Assembly (NCBI RefSeq): GCF_000226115.1
Contig: NC_016460.1
Location: forward strand, 1,550,001 to 1,614,000
Direction of reading: 5' to 3'
Length of the DNA stretch: 64,000 bases
From: Thermothielavioides terrestris NRRL 8126
Taxonomy: Eukaryota; Ascomycota; Sordariomycetes; Sordariales; Chaetomiaceae
The notes below the pieces were generated by a model. The model worked only from the letters and a program-made list of their open reading frames with translations. It was not told the origin of the DNA and searched no databases. Positions 11,477 through 23,091 of this stretch are shown in pieces. Both the position numbers and the translations under genes were made by a program. The stretch's first letter is position 1. Each line of letters opens with the position of its first letter.

Positions 11477-14046
11477 ATGCCTGGCGCAAGCGTGGCAGTC
11501 GTGCCGTCCTCGGCAGCGTCAACTCCGACACCGCGGAAGGCCTCGCTCGCCCCAGAGAGGAAGTACAAGTGCCAGTTCTGTAATCGGGCCTTCAGCAGGA
11601 GCGAGCACAGGAGCAGACATGAGCGATCCCGTACGTCTATATCCCCGCCCTTCTGGTCACCTTCTGCCATCCTTGCTTTGTCGCCCGCTAACCACCAGAT
11701 GCAGACACCAAGGAGCGGCCGTTCAAGTGCATGAAATGCCGCAGCACGTTTGTGCGGCGCGATCTGCTCCTCCGCCATGACCGTACTGTCCATGCCAAAG
11801 ATGGAGGCGTCCCTCTCCACAGCGACGGCAAGCGCCGTGGCGGACCCAAGACTGCTCGGCCCGTCGGCGGCCCCTCCAAGCCTGCGATTGCCATCGACGC
11901 CTCGGCTCTCGAGCAGCTCGAAGCCAGTGCCGACGGCATACTCGATGTGGAACATGCTGCCATGGTCATCACCGGCTTCCAGCACAAGACGGCCGCGGCG
12001 GCCGGAGCTCACGGTGGCCACTTCGACGGCAGCTCCGGTATGGGGTTCTCGCAGGACGGGTCGACGATGATGAAGCCGTCGATGACGTTTCCCAACGGTG
12101 CGATCGGTCTGCCGCAGTGGGATGGCTTCATTGGCCAGTCAGAAGCCAAGGCGCACTCGATCAGCCCGGCTGCTTCGACCCCGCTCGATGCTCAGAATCC
12201 GAGTCAGCTGTCTCCGCTCGCTGCGCAAGCCGCCAATGTCGCTCCATCGGGTCTGCAGGCCATGATCAATTCGCTGCCCGCTTCGGCCGCTGGCACCCCC
12301 ACTCCTCAGTCGCCGTTCCCGCAGCAGCGTGCGCATACCCCGGCTGACAGCTCTCAGCCCGCACCGGGGTTCAAGGCCCCTCAGGTCAGCAACGACGAAG
12401 AGCGGAACATGATCTTGGACAATATCCGCAGCCATGACAGCGAACATGCGATCCCGGAGGGCTTCCGGGTCCCTAACCTGCCCTCCCTGAATCGCTACCT
12501 CGCCACGTACTTTGGCCTGTTCCACCATCACCTGCCGTTCTTGCATCCGGCTTCGTTTGAGCCGACTCGCGTGTCGCCGCCGCTGCTCCTGGCTGTCCTC
12601 TCCATTGGCGCTCTGTACGCCTTCGACCAGGAGCACGCGTACATGCTGCACATTGGGTCCAAGGTGCTCGTCAACCAGTTCCTGCAGAACAAGGAGAACT
12701 TCAGCTCTCGGAAGTGCCCGCTGTGGACGATGCAGAGCTCGCTGCTCAACATGATCTTCGCCAGCTGGAGCGGCGACCCCAAGGGCCTCGAATGGGCGTG
12801 CTCGATCAAGAGCCTGCTTGCCAACATGGTTGCCGGGAATCGGTACGAGTTGAAGCTCCGGCAGGAAGCTCGTGAGGGCCGCACTCCGACCCGCGCGGAG
12901 TGGATCGAAGATGAAGGTTGCCGCCGTACATATTACGCCGTCTACATCTTCTTTGGTCTCCTGACCCTCACGTACAACCACACGCCGGCCATGAGCTTCA
13001 ACGAGTTTGAGGATCTCCAGCTGCCGTCCACAGAGGCTCTGTGGAACATGAAGGTCTCGGAGGAGGCCTGGCAAGACCACCTCAGGGTCTCGCCAATGGT
13101 CACTTTCATGGAGGCTCACGACAACCTCTTCCAGGGGGAAACGCTCAAGTACAGCGCCTTTGCTACGCGCGTCATGATCAACGCGCTCTTCCTCGAGGTC
13201 TGGTACCACAAGCGTAGCCCCGAGGCCCTCCAGGATGTGGTGACCGAGTACAAGCTGCGGCTCGCGCTCGAGACGTGGGAGAAGTCCCTGGATCTCTGCG
13301 AACCCGAGGCGTTCTCGGTGCCGCTGAGCGCGCCTCACAAGGGCCATCCGCTGATCTTTAACGCCAAGGCCATGTTCCGCAACGCGCGTGCTCGGCTGGA
13401 AGTGGACCTTAAGACGGTGCAGGAGGCGCTCAGGTACCACGACTCGTACGAGGTGGCGGCGGCCATGTCCAACGCGAGGGACCGCGTGAAGCGCTCGAGC
13501 GAGATGCTCAAGGTCATTCAGGAATGCTACAACTGCATCGAGACGGCGGTCCTCCAGGGCGTCCGCTGGGTGGCTCGCACGTCGCCGACGAACTGGAGCA
13601 TCGAGCATCCGCTGTGCGGCATGGACCTCATGATCATTCTCAGCCTGTGGCTGTATCGTCTGGAACATGACGAGGAGAGCTTGACTGAGGAGGAGGAGGC
13701 CATGTACAAGCGTGTCCGCGCGCTGTTTGACAAGGATCTCGAGGACGCCTATGTCACTCACCTGAGCTCTGTCGTCGCCCGTCTCTGGGGCTCGATGTTG
13801 GACGAGGTGGTCGTCTGGGGGTGAGTCTTTTTGCTCTTTTTTCGTTCTCGTTCTTGTTGTTTCTCCCCACTTCTCGAAGGGCCGGCCGACTAACATTCCG
13901 ACCACAGCATCACCCGTTTGATGGGCGAGTCGTTCCGCCTCCACTCGCAGGCTCTCGTGGGCTACGTGGACGATATTGCTGCTTCCTCCAGCGTCTCGAC
14001 GCCGTCCATGACCTCTCAAGGCGCGGACGAGGACAGCGTGTATTAA
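11477..14046 (+). CDS. C2H2 zinc-finger transcription factor with fungal-specific TF domain (AmdX/Adr1-like)
   Basis: Probable nuclear DNA-binding regulator. Exons 11477-11630, 11705-13820 and 13908-14046 give 802 aa. Intron 1 splits the codon of the last zinc-binding His of finger 1 (c|ac) and intron 2 has a CTAAC branch site. Finger 1 uses C32, C35, H48 and H52; finger 2 uses C60, C63, H76 and H81, joined by the linker TKERPF. The middle domain, about residues 310-490, has the Fungal_trans pattern (PFLHPASF, WTMQSSLLNM, EDEGCRRTYY). Between them lies about 230 residues of Ser/Ala/Gln-rich sequence. The tandem N-terminal C2H2 pair plus Fungal_trans resembles the AmdX class, but the exact orthologue is not certain. 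Targets cannot be told from sequence. Confidence 0.9.
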
Positions 14047-15853
14047 AATTATGACGTCGATGATTTCCTTTGTTGGTTGTCTGAGTACGGACGGGGGAGT
14101 CTTCCATGGGCATATACCTCTCTGCGTTTGCTTCCTTTTTCTCATCTCCTTGCGTTTTTCCCTTATTTCCTTGCGGTGACGGTCCATCGCTGGTCTGGTT
14201 AGGCGCTGGCGGTGTTGTTGGGGGTCTTCTTTCCGCGGGGATTGTGGTTTCCTTTGCTTGGGTTGCTGCATTTTCTTTCGCTTCCGCATCGTTCGTGGGC
14301 TCGGCAAATGGGGGCAGGTTTGGTTCGGTACGGCATTCACAGTGGTCCAGTGGGAGGACCACCGCTCCCGCAAACCTTAATATCTGCACACTGTTGGCTG
14401 GTCCATGTGGAGGGTTCTTTTTTTTTTCGTTCTCGCCGTGTTTCATTACCCCCGCTTACTCATATTTTAATCTTGCCTTCTCACCCTCTTCTCTCTGGTT
14501 CTTTTCCCCCTCTCTCTTTCTCTTTCCTTCGCTTCGTCTCGGATACCTTGTTCGCAATACTGTTTGTCTCGTCGTTTTCCGCGCGCTCTCTCTTTCTGCT
14601 TTTGCGTATCACCCTCGGCGTGATGTGCGTCTGCTTTGATTTCCCCATCTGTTCTACTTCCTGTACTAGATACGGGCGGGATCTAGGGAAGGAGGTACTT
14701 GAGAGGATGGATGGGCGGTTGGGACTGTTGTCGTTTGGGCATGAAGTGGTTTCCTCGGGTAGTAGTTTATTCGAGCTTTCCTTGGCGCCGGAGATAGCTG
14801 CGCAGAGCTCGTCCAACAAGATTGATAATTCTTTGTTTTTTTCTTTAACTCGAAACTCGTTTGTTGGTTTATTAATGAGGTGGACGATACGTAGTAGACA
14901 TTCGCCTAGCCGCCCGCGACTCTCGAAGGTCCATCTCCACTACCCCGTGTCCTCGTTCCTCTTCTCGTAATGCCTATTCAGGTCATATTAACTTCATCTT
15001 AGCTTCTACCCGCGAGGCTGCTGCCTCACGTTGGGAGGAACAGTGGTAAAAGAACTTGGACCGCCCGCGCTGAACTCGGCTTTTTTTGTTCTTTGTTTTC
15101 TTTGTTTTCATGCAACTAGCCAGCCGTTACTCACTAACGACGGGTTCCTGCAGGCAGTGACCCCCTTTTACCCATCTCTACGCCGTTATCAACGTTCGGG
15201 TACATACCTACTTGCGTCTCGCTCACGGCTTCGATGGCCGGTTCCCAGTGCCCGAGGTCTTTGCTTCTTCTCCGCCTTTGGCAGGAGATGATGGCCTGCG
15301 GGCTTCGGGGTCGAGCCTATGACCTGCTTTTAAATCGTTGATCTCTCCCCGAACCTGATCCGTGAGACTACTCCGCCTGGGATCGCAGGGCTGCTGAACA
15401 TTTGCTTCGATTTGACACCATGGAGAGGCACGTACGTACATCCAGTCCCAAAGCGAGTATTTATTTCCTTCTTTCGGAGGCTTCTTCAACCTCGCTTTTG
15501 GTCTTTTCCTTCCTGTGGGGTGGTTTGTTTTCTGTCGCACCCAGCCCGCTTGCCCATGTGCTCCTGCATTGTGCCCACAGCCCATTTCCGGCCTTCCACC
15601 ACCCCCTGTGTAACGCAAGCTGAGCTTATCCCTCGCTTACTCGAAGCGCCGTCCTCGACTGACTTGCTGACTTTCTTCCCTACAGTAAGCAGAGAGACAA
15701 AACCAAAAACCAGCCAACCTCACAGCCCCTTCCTCACCGGGCTCGGTCCCATCCAGCCAGACTTCGAATCGCGGCCATCTCCGTCTTGGAAGCCACACCC
15801 TATCTATCCCCCCAGCCACGCCCCCATACCTACCCGCGCAAGCCTTTCATGCC
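14047..15853. other. Intergenic: 3' UTR plus pyrimidine-rich promoter region
   Basis: Strongly C/T-rich from about 14130 to 15850, including a run of T near 14416 and long CTTT/TCTC tracts. This is usual for 3' ends and core promoters of filamentous fungi. The 252- and 181-codon plus-strand frames here (14212-14970, 15412-15957) are Leu/Ser/Pro-rich by-products of the pyrimidine bias. Nothing else is recognised. Confidence 0.5.
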
Positions 15854-17184
15854 ATGTTCCATACCCAGCCATCCCGTGCCCGCCTCTCCGTCCCCCTCCC
15901 CCTGCTCCTCCTCCTTTCCCTCTCCTTCATAACTCGCCCCGCCCTCGCCGACTGTGAATGCGGCTACCTCTCCAGCATCGGCATCAACGGGACCGCGGGG
16001 ACCCAGATCGGCCAAGCGCTCTTCACCGACCTGCTCGAGACGGACTTCACCCGCCTGGGCGGCGGCAGCGGCAGCGGCAGCGGCGACGGGGCGGCGGAGT
16101 GGGTGCCGCAGGCGTTCAACCTGACGCGCGACCGGGCGCGGGGCGAGTACGGGGAGATGTTTGCCGTTGCGGGGGTTAGGTATGCAAAGGGTGATGCGGG
16201 TGGTGGTGGTGTCGGCGGCGGCGGCGGCGGTGGTGGTGGTGGTGATCAACAACAGCAAGATGGGGAGAAGGGGGTCCTCGAGCTGGTCGTGCGCAGCCAG
16301 ATCGTCGACGGCATGGTGCCCGTCGCGGAGCTGGACACGCGCCGGCTGGACGTGGGCTGGGGCACGTTCAGGGCGTCGATGAAGGTTAGCCAGGTGCCGG
16401 GGACGTGCGCGGCGTTTTTCTGGGTGAGTTAGCTCGTTGGCTGTTTCTTGTTCATGCTGTTTCTGTTCTACCAATCTCTTCTGGTAGACAGAGGTCAGAC
16501 CTCGCTCAGCTGACCGGGCCAGGGCAGTACTTCAACGACACGCAGGAGATCGACATGGAGTTCCTGTCCAAGGACTTCAACGCGTCCAACGGCAGCTACC
16601 CGGTCAACCTGGTGCTGCAGTCGCGGGAGGCGGCGTTGGCAGGCTACAACGCGGCGAAGTCGGGCAATTTCATCCGCGCAGACCTGCCCTTCGACCCGAC
16701 CGGCGATTTCCACGAGTACCGCATCGACTACCTGCCGGGACGCGTGTTCTTCTACGCCGACGGCGAGGCGCTGGCCGAGATGACGGGGTCGGCGGTGCCC
16801 TCGTCGCTGGGACACTTGATCCTGCAGCACTGGAGCAACGGGAACAAATACTGGTCGGGTGGCCCGCCGTCGGAGGACGCCACGCTGGAGGTCCGCTATG
16901 TCAAGGCGTACTTTAACTCGTCCGTGGCGCAGGGGCAGCAGGGCTGGGAGAGCCGATGCCGGGATCCAACTGCCGCGAACGCCGTCTGCGTGATCCCCGA
17001 CGTGACGCGGAGCAACTCATCCGCTGCCGGCTGGTTTTTCACGGACCATGGGAACATGACGGTCAACCAAACAACGTCGGAGGAGAGCGCGGCGTCGAGG
17101 CTGGCGAGGGCCGGATGGCTGTCTACGTGGTCGACTTTGGGCTTGCTCTGGGTAATAATGGGGGGGCTGGCCGTTGCCTCATGA
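15854..17184 (+). CDS. Secreted GH16 family glucanase/transglycosylase-like protein, probably GPI-anchored
   Basis: Likely acts on beta-glucan of the cell wall. Two exons, 15854-16423 and 16528-17184, joined at FFW-YFNDTQ, encode 408 aa. The N-terminus is a clear signal peptide: a basic start, a Leu-rich core and A-x-A before DCECGY. The GH16 catalytic motif E-x-D-x-E is present as EIDME (Glu197, Asp199, Glu201), followed by HEYRIDYLPGRVFFYADG, which is typical of the fold. N-x-S/T sites are frequent. The last roughly 20 residues are hydrophobic after a small-residue stretch, which suggests a GPI signal. A run of Gly residues near position 115-130, followed by a short Gln run, lies before the GVLELVVRS strand and looks like a recent low-complexity insertion. 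Which GH16 subfamily cannot be settled here. Confidence 0.88.
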
Positions 17185-18077
17185 TGAGAATTGATCTGGT
17201 GCTTGATGACCGTGTCCATATGATTTAACGCGTCTAAGTGACCCCTTAATTGCCCCGCGCCTATATGACACCAGCAACTACTACCGGGCCAACTACTCTC
17301 TCCTTCCTACTGCAGTTACGCATGCCTACCGCTGCTGCGAACGTGCGCCAGCCCCCTTCCCCATCCAACAGGTGGCCGAGCAGGGAACGAGAAAACTCAC
17401 TCAGCAGAGGCAAACATATAAATAGCCACATACAGTTGAGAATGAAGCTACTTAAGCTGTCTGTTGAACCATAATGCTGTGACCATGAGCCGTCCTCAAC
17501 CGACACGGCACCGAAGATATGACTACATACAACACGTCGTAACACTATCTGAATCTCCTCCCCCAGCACGGGGAAAAAATCGTAACGCAAGGTATCCAGC
17601 AAGAGCAATTTTCAGCGCAGCAGCAGGAGTAGCTATCCGCAGTAGCAGCTATCCCGTCCGCTCAGCTGGGCAAGACGAGATACAAGAGCCCGGTATGGAG
17701 GAAGGCCAAGGCCTGCAGCTGCTTACAACAGAGCAGTCCGGCAGCAAACATGGAACACATCGCAAACAACACAACTTCATTATCACCGTCAAAAATAGAA
17801 ACGGACGAAAAAAAGACGAAAGACGATGCCACCAAGACACGGCCATCCATCCACCCATCCATCCACACCAGAGACGTGAGGAGCATCACCAGCCACCCAT
17901 TCCAACGACCGACTTGCCCGTCCCGCCACCCCCACCGCGACCGCAACAAACCGAAACTTGCCAACTACACACACACCGACATCACAGCTAAAAACGATCT
18001 CCTCATCCAGCGCACGCACACAGACTGCCTCAAAAGCACGACTGCCACCACAAGACATTCTCATCGTTGGGAATCAT
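17185..18077. other. Convergent intergenic region
   Basis: Shared 3' flank of the plus-strand GH16 gene and the minus-strand Pds5 gene. It contains a short ATCC-type tetranucleotide tract (about 17843-17866) and A/C-rich sequence. No gene is recognised. Confidence 0.5.
17843..17866. repeat. ATCC-type tetranucleotide tract
   Basis: Repeated CATC/CACC units in the convergent intergenic region between the GH16 and Pds5 genes. It is a simple microsatellite with no apparent function. Confidence 0.7.
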
Positions 18078-21000
18078 TCACTCATCCCCATCTGCACCAG
18101 CCTTCTTCCTGCCGCGGGTCACCCTCCCCGCCGCCGGCGCCGCAGCCGCAGCTTTGCCCTTAGCTGCTGAAGCGGCTTTCCCCTTGGCAGCAGCAGCGGC
18201 GGCGGCAGGCTTCGCCTTGGACGCGGCACCAGCGGGAATTGTTGCTGCTTTGGCCCTCCGGGCATTGCGCGTCGGTGGCGGCGACGGCGAGGGTTCCTTC
18301 TCTTGTTCTTCATCTTGTTCCTCGTCTTTGTCGTCCCCATCCTCATCCCCACCATTGTTGTCGCCGTTCGTTTCTCCATGATCGTCAGCATTTTCCTGCT
18401 CCGCCGGCTCCTCATCCTCGACACCCTCCGCCTCGCCCATCTCGACATCGCCGTCTCCTTTCTCACCAACCTCCGCCGCCGCTTCCTCTTCCTCAGCCGG
18501 CGCCCGTCTCCGAGCGGACGCCGCTGCCCGGCCCTTCTTGGCATCTGCCTTCCTGCCACGGCGCGCAGCAACCTTCCTCTTCGCCTCCTGCCGCGCTGCC
18601 TCGGAAACATCGTCTTGCTCTGCTCCCTGCTCCTCCTCCTCCTCCTCCTCCTCCTTCTCCGCCTCTTCTTTCTCCTCCTCGTCTCCCCTGTCACCCTCCT
18701 CGGCAGATCCCTGCTCTGCATCCTCCGCTTCTCCCTCCCCCTCCTCGCCACTACCGCCACCTTCGCTGAGGTACTCCCACTCGGCCACCCCGTCCAGCAT
18801 CTCCTCGTCATCGTCTTCCGAGTCGCGCTCGGCGTACGACAGGTCGTTCCTGCGCGACCGGCTGCTGCGCCGGCGCTCCGACTCGGGCACGGCCGAGCGG
18901 CCCTCGGCGTCGTCGTCGGATTGCTTCTTGGGCTTGGCTGGTTTCTTCGGCTTTGGGGTGGTGGTCCTGTTACCTGCGGTGCCGGATTTCTTGTGTGCAG
19001 AGGCTGCTCCGGTTTTGTTGGAAGAGGAGGCGGTAGTGGTGGAGTTGGACTTGGGTTCTTTGGATTGGATGCGGACCTTTTTGGATGGGTGGGATTCGGC
19101 GCGGTCATCGACGGATTTGCGCTTCTACGGAGGCAGAAAAAGGGGATTGTGTGAGCATGGTATGGTTAAGTTTAGGAACGACTGGGGATGAGGGCGATGA
19201 TGGGGTTGGGAGGAATGGTGTAGAGGGGAGCTCACCTTCTTGCGATCCATCGCGCGAAAAAGCTCGTCGAGCTTCTCGTCGATGCCGTCCGGCACGAGCT
19301 GCTTCTCGGCGATCGCCTGCGCCTCGTCGTGCGACTTGAGCGCCGTGTACAGGCCGACCGGCAGGCCGACCTTGCCCGGGTACGCGCTGAACACCCAGTT
19401 CTTCTTTTCCTGCCACTTCCGGATGACCGCCTGCGCCAGGTCGCTCAGCACCTGGTGGTTGTCGCTCCCGGGGTGGAGCGCGTCCTGCGTCTGCTTGACG
19501 CGCTCGGCGTACTTGTAGATCAGCCCGAGGTTGGACTCGGTCGCGACCAGGCTGACGTAGAAGTGCAGGTACCGCGCGTGGTCGACCAGCTCGTCCGGAT
19601 CCGCATTGTAGTCAGGGTGGTGAGCGAGCAGGGAGAGCAGACGCGCCATGACGGCCTCGAGAACGGGCTGCTTGTTGTCTTGGAAATAGCGCGCCCGCGA
19701 CCGGATCCACGTCTCGGTTCGTTGCTTGAAGTCGGTGCTCGGCTCGAAGGCCATCAGGAAGATAATGGTATAGAACCGGGATCGTAACTTGTTATCCGCC
19801 AGGTACTTCTGCAGTTTCCTCACGAACCCGTGACGGACCTCTTGGACGGCATCTTGGGTCGTGAGAGCGAGCGCATCGAAATCTTCGGCAGAGAGCACCT
19901 CGTCAAAGTGTTTTTGCCTGCATAGCTTCAACAGCAGCTGTGCAGCAAGCAGCCGCAACCGCGAGCGGTGATGCTTCGGCGTCTCCTTCGTCTTGGAGAG
20001 CTCGCCCTTGGACTTTATCAACTTCATCAAGAGCTTCCAGACCGGCTTGGCCTTCTCCTTCGCCTCGTCGGCATCCTCCATGCTTCTAAGCCGGTTGGCG
20101 AGCGTTTTGAGTGCCAAACATTTAGCCTGGCACTCCTCGTCCAGTTCCACGTCGTCGACCCAGTCCGGGTCTCGGTCGCTGGCTGGTTTGCGGACCTCGA
20201 GAAGGACCTGTTGCACGACAATGTTGAGGATCTCGTCGTCTGCCGCTTCGGTGACCTTGGGTGCGAGAAGCTCCAGCTGGCTCACGGCGGCAAGCTTGTT
20301 GAGAAAGCGTGGTGACCCATATGTCCAGTCTTTCAGGACCTTCTGGAGAAGGGCGGTCGCGCTGATGCGGCTCTTGTCGTCTTTCTTTGCGAGCAGGATG
20401 TTCACCGCATACTTGGCGGCCCTGGCGGGTTGCCCGTAGAGCGCATAGTCGGTCATGGTTCGCGTGAACTCGCGGTCCATCGGCACCTCCTTGGGGTACT
20501 TCTGGGCATAAGTAGAGCAGGCCTTCAGCGTCTCGACCACGACTGGATCGTTCTCCTGCGTTGACGTGGGAGCTTGGTCGACCAGGTCTTTGCAGAGCTG
20601 CCCGATGTGCGCCTTGAACAGGTCCGGATTTCGTTGCGATATCTCGTTTAGGATCTCGTGGGCGGCCGCTCCCATGCCGTCCTTGTCCGTTCTTGAATAT
20701 TCCATGATGGTCGCCAGGTGGCTGCGGTTGAACATCAGACAGCCGGACCGGTAGAGCAGAGGCAACAACGTGTCTCGGATGCCGGGGTCCTTGCTGGTCT
20801 GAATGCGTTTCATCAGCTCCTTAAGCGCCTTGTGAACCGTCTTGAAGTCGTGCTCCTGGCCCGTGACATATTTGATCAGGTTGTAACTGCGCCGATCGTT
20901 GGCCTTGGCGAACCTGTAAAGGTCCTGCTTGGTTTTGGCCTCGTCGGGGAGGAACTGGGCGATGTATTGGGTTGTCTTGTTGAGGCTGGCCGTCTTGTGA

Positions 21001-23091
21001 GTCGCATTGTCGTCCATGACGCCTCCGTTGAAGAGATCGCATTGCTTGACGTAGGTCTCGAGGACATGGGCGAACTGTGGCTGTCTTGCTTGCATAGCAA
21101 AGAAGGCCTTCTTCCCTGGATTGTCCAGGGAGCGGACGAGTAGCAGGATCCTTTCTGCGCGAATCGCGTCCGGATCAAAGGCCGATGCCGCTAGACCTGG
21201 GGACTGGGAATTCCCGTTGGCGCCGGTATTTTTGGGGGCCTTCTTTGGGGATGGTGGATACGAGAGCGGCACGAGGCACTCGTAAATTACGCGATCTAGC
21301 AGAACGTTCAGCTCGAGATCGTTGGCGTAGAACGAGTTGTAGATGCGGCTGGGAACGGCCCCGAGCGCTGCCGTGACAGCTTCGTTCCGCGCGAGCAGTT
21401 CTCCAGTCGCGACGCCCCAGAGCTTTCCCAGCAGGGACATGGCCGCCACTCTCACGGCCGGCTTCCTGTCGCGGCAGCGGTCGGCCAGCGTGGACAGGAC
21501 GGAGCCCTCCTTGGCGACGCCCCCATTGGGCCCAAGCTTCAGAATGACATCTCGGAAGCTGAAGCACTCGATGGCTTTCACAGCGGACAGCCTGACCTTC
21601 TCGTCGCTATCGGAGAGTTTCTCGCCGATCCCCTGGATTAGTGCTGTCTCGTCCTCGCGACCGAGTCCAATGCCGCCTGCTGACGTAGAAAGGATGTAGC
21701 CGGCAGCGGTTGTCCAGGCAGCACGGATGGCCGCGGCTTTGTCATTCTTCCTGCTCAGGAAGTTGTGGAAAGTCGTGTTGTGTGTTTGGGAAAAGGAGAT
21801 GGCCGAGAGCGGCGTAGTCAGAATGTTGGCCGGGGGAGCCTCCGGCTTGTCATCGTCATCTAACCTTAGAGGAGGGTACGCTGCTGGGTCTAGCGCCGGA
21901 GGAGGCGGCGGACCGGCTGCGCCGATTCCCGATATCATGTCGCCCAGCGTTTCCGTCGCAAGCTGACGCAGGTGCACATTGTCGGCAGAAAGCTCGGCAT
22001 CGACCTGGGGGACCACGTTCTGGAGGATCTGGGGAGCCGCCTTCCAGATCTCCCGGATAAGCGTATGCGCTTTCCTCAGTTCCCTCAAATCCGACTCGGA
22101 CGGGCCGGAGTGGCCTTCTTCGCCGTCCTCGGCATCGCCGTGGAAGTCAGACCTCCCGTCAAAGCTGGTCGCGTCGACAATAACGTCGCTGAAGTACTGG
22201 CTGACGAAGCGGGCCATCTTGTCGGGGTAGGCTTGGCAGAGGTGCTTCACGATCTGGTAGGCCTCGGGTTCCTCCTTGGCCAGGAGCGTCGCCTGGTTGT
22301 CGTCAAGCTGCACGTGATTGTGCCGTTCCCTGCCGGTCCCGGGGGCAGCCGCTCGAAGAAACTGGGCCATCATCACATCGACGACCTTGGCGGGGAGGCT
22401 GGTGGCGTCCTCGACAAGCACGCCCAGCAGTTCTTGCATGCTATACTCGACGTCCTTGGCAACCTGTTCCCCCGAAGCGGACTTGGAGCCGGACACGCCG
22501 TCGAATATGGTGGAGAAGAGGCGCAGAAGTAGGTTTTCGCTTCCATCGACGTCCAGCAGCAGCACAATGCTCTTGATCTCGGCAAGCGAGCGCAGGACAT
22601 ACTTGTGCTGGTTGTTGTAAGGATTCGAGGGATCAAAGAGGGAGGGGATGATGGAGGTGACGGTGAGATTAAAGACGTCCTGAAAATGGCGGAGTCAGTA
22701 ATGGCAGCAAGCCACCACCTGCGAAAGGCGGGGAGGGGGCAAGGGGCCGAACCTTCAACTGGGACGGGGTAAAAGGCGCATCGGGGGCGCATAGTCTGAG
22801 GATGTCGACGACGCAGCATGCCGTGTGGGCCCTCACGCCTTTGTCCTTGTGGTTCAGCAGCTGATGCGATGCGACCTCCTTGGCGACCTTGGTGAGCGAG
22901 CTCGGATCGGTGGTCTCCTGGTCCATCTCGGCCAATTCCTTGGTCAGGCGATCGAGCCGCTTCAGGAGCGTGTCGAGGGGAATTGGCTTTCCAGGGCGCC
23001 ATGTCAGCGGTTCGTTGAACTGCAGCTGCACTGTTCCAGCCTCCGGATCCTGCTCCTCCGCCTCGGCGGCAGCGCTCCGGCGAGGCGCCAT
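18078..23091 (-). CDS. pds5: Sister-chromatid cohesion protein Pds5/Spo76
   Basis: Pds5 binds cohesin and controls its stability on chromosomes; the Sordaria orthologue Spo76 is needed for meiotic chromosome morphology. Three exons, 23091-22753, 22679-19236 and 19124-18078, give 1609 aa with every join in phase. The start is the first ATG (MAPRRSAAAEAEEQ). The body from about residue 30 to 1250 is an all-helical HEAT-type array with Pds5 signatures such as LLDVDGSENLLLRLFSTIFD, the AIRAAWTTAAGYILST block and LSDSDEKVRLSAVKAIE. The last roughly 350 residues are disordered: a basic KRKSVDDR patch, then very acidic Glu/Asp tracts, then Ala/Lys-rich sequence and R-G-R-K motifs that could contact DNA or histones. 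Such charged tails are known in Pds5 proteins of animals and plants. Confidence 0.95.

Noticed and set aside
10576..11583. 335-codon plus-strand frame before the C2H2 regulator
   Set aside because: No domain, Pro/Ser/Arg-rich, and it overlaps the true start in another frame; more likely leader and promoter sequence.
12139..14373. 744-codon open frame on the minus strand
   Set aside because: It lies antisense to the C2H2 regulator, whose fingers, splice sites and domain are clear. The product is Arg/His/Glu-rich as expected from a GC-rich complementary frame and shows no domain.
22565..22565. Start of Pds5 at position 22565
   Set aside because: The codon there is GTG inside a longer conserved sequence; the true first exon with ATG at 23091 joins in phase.
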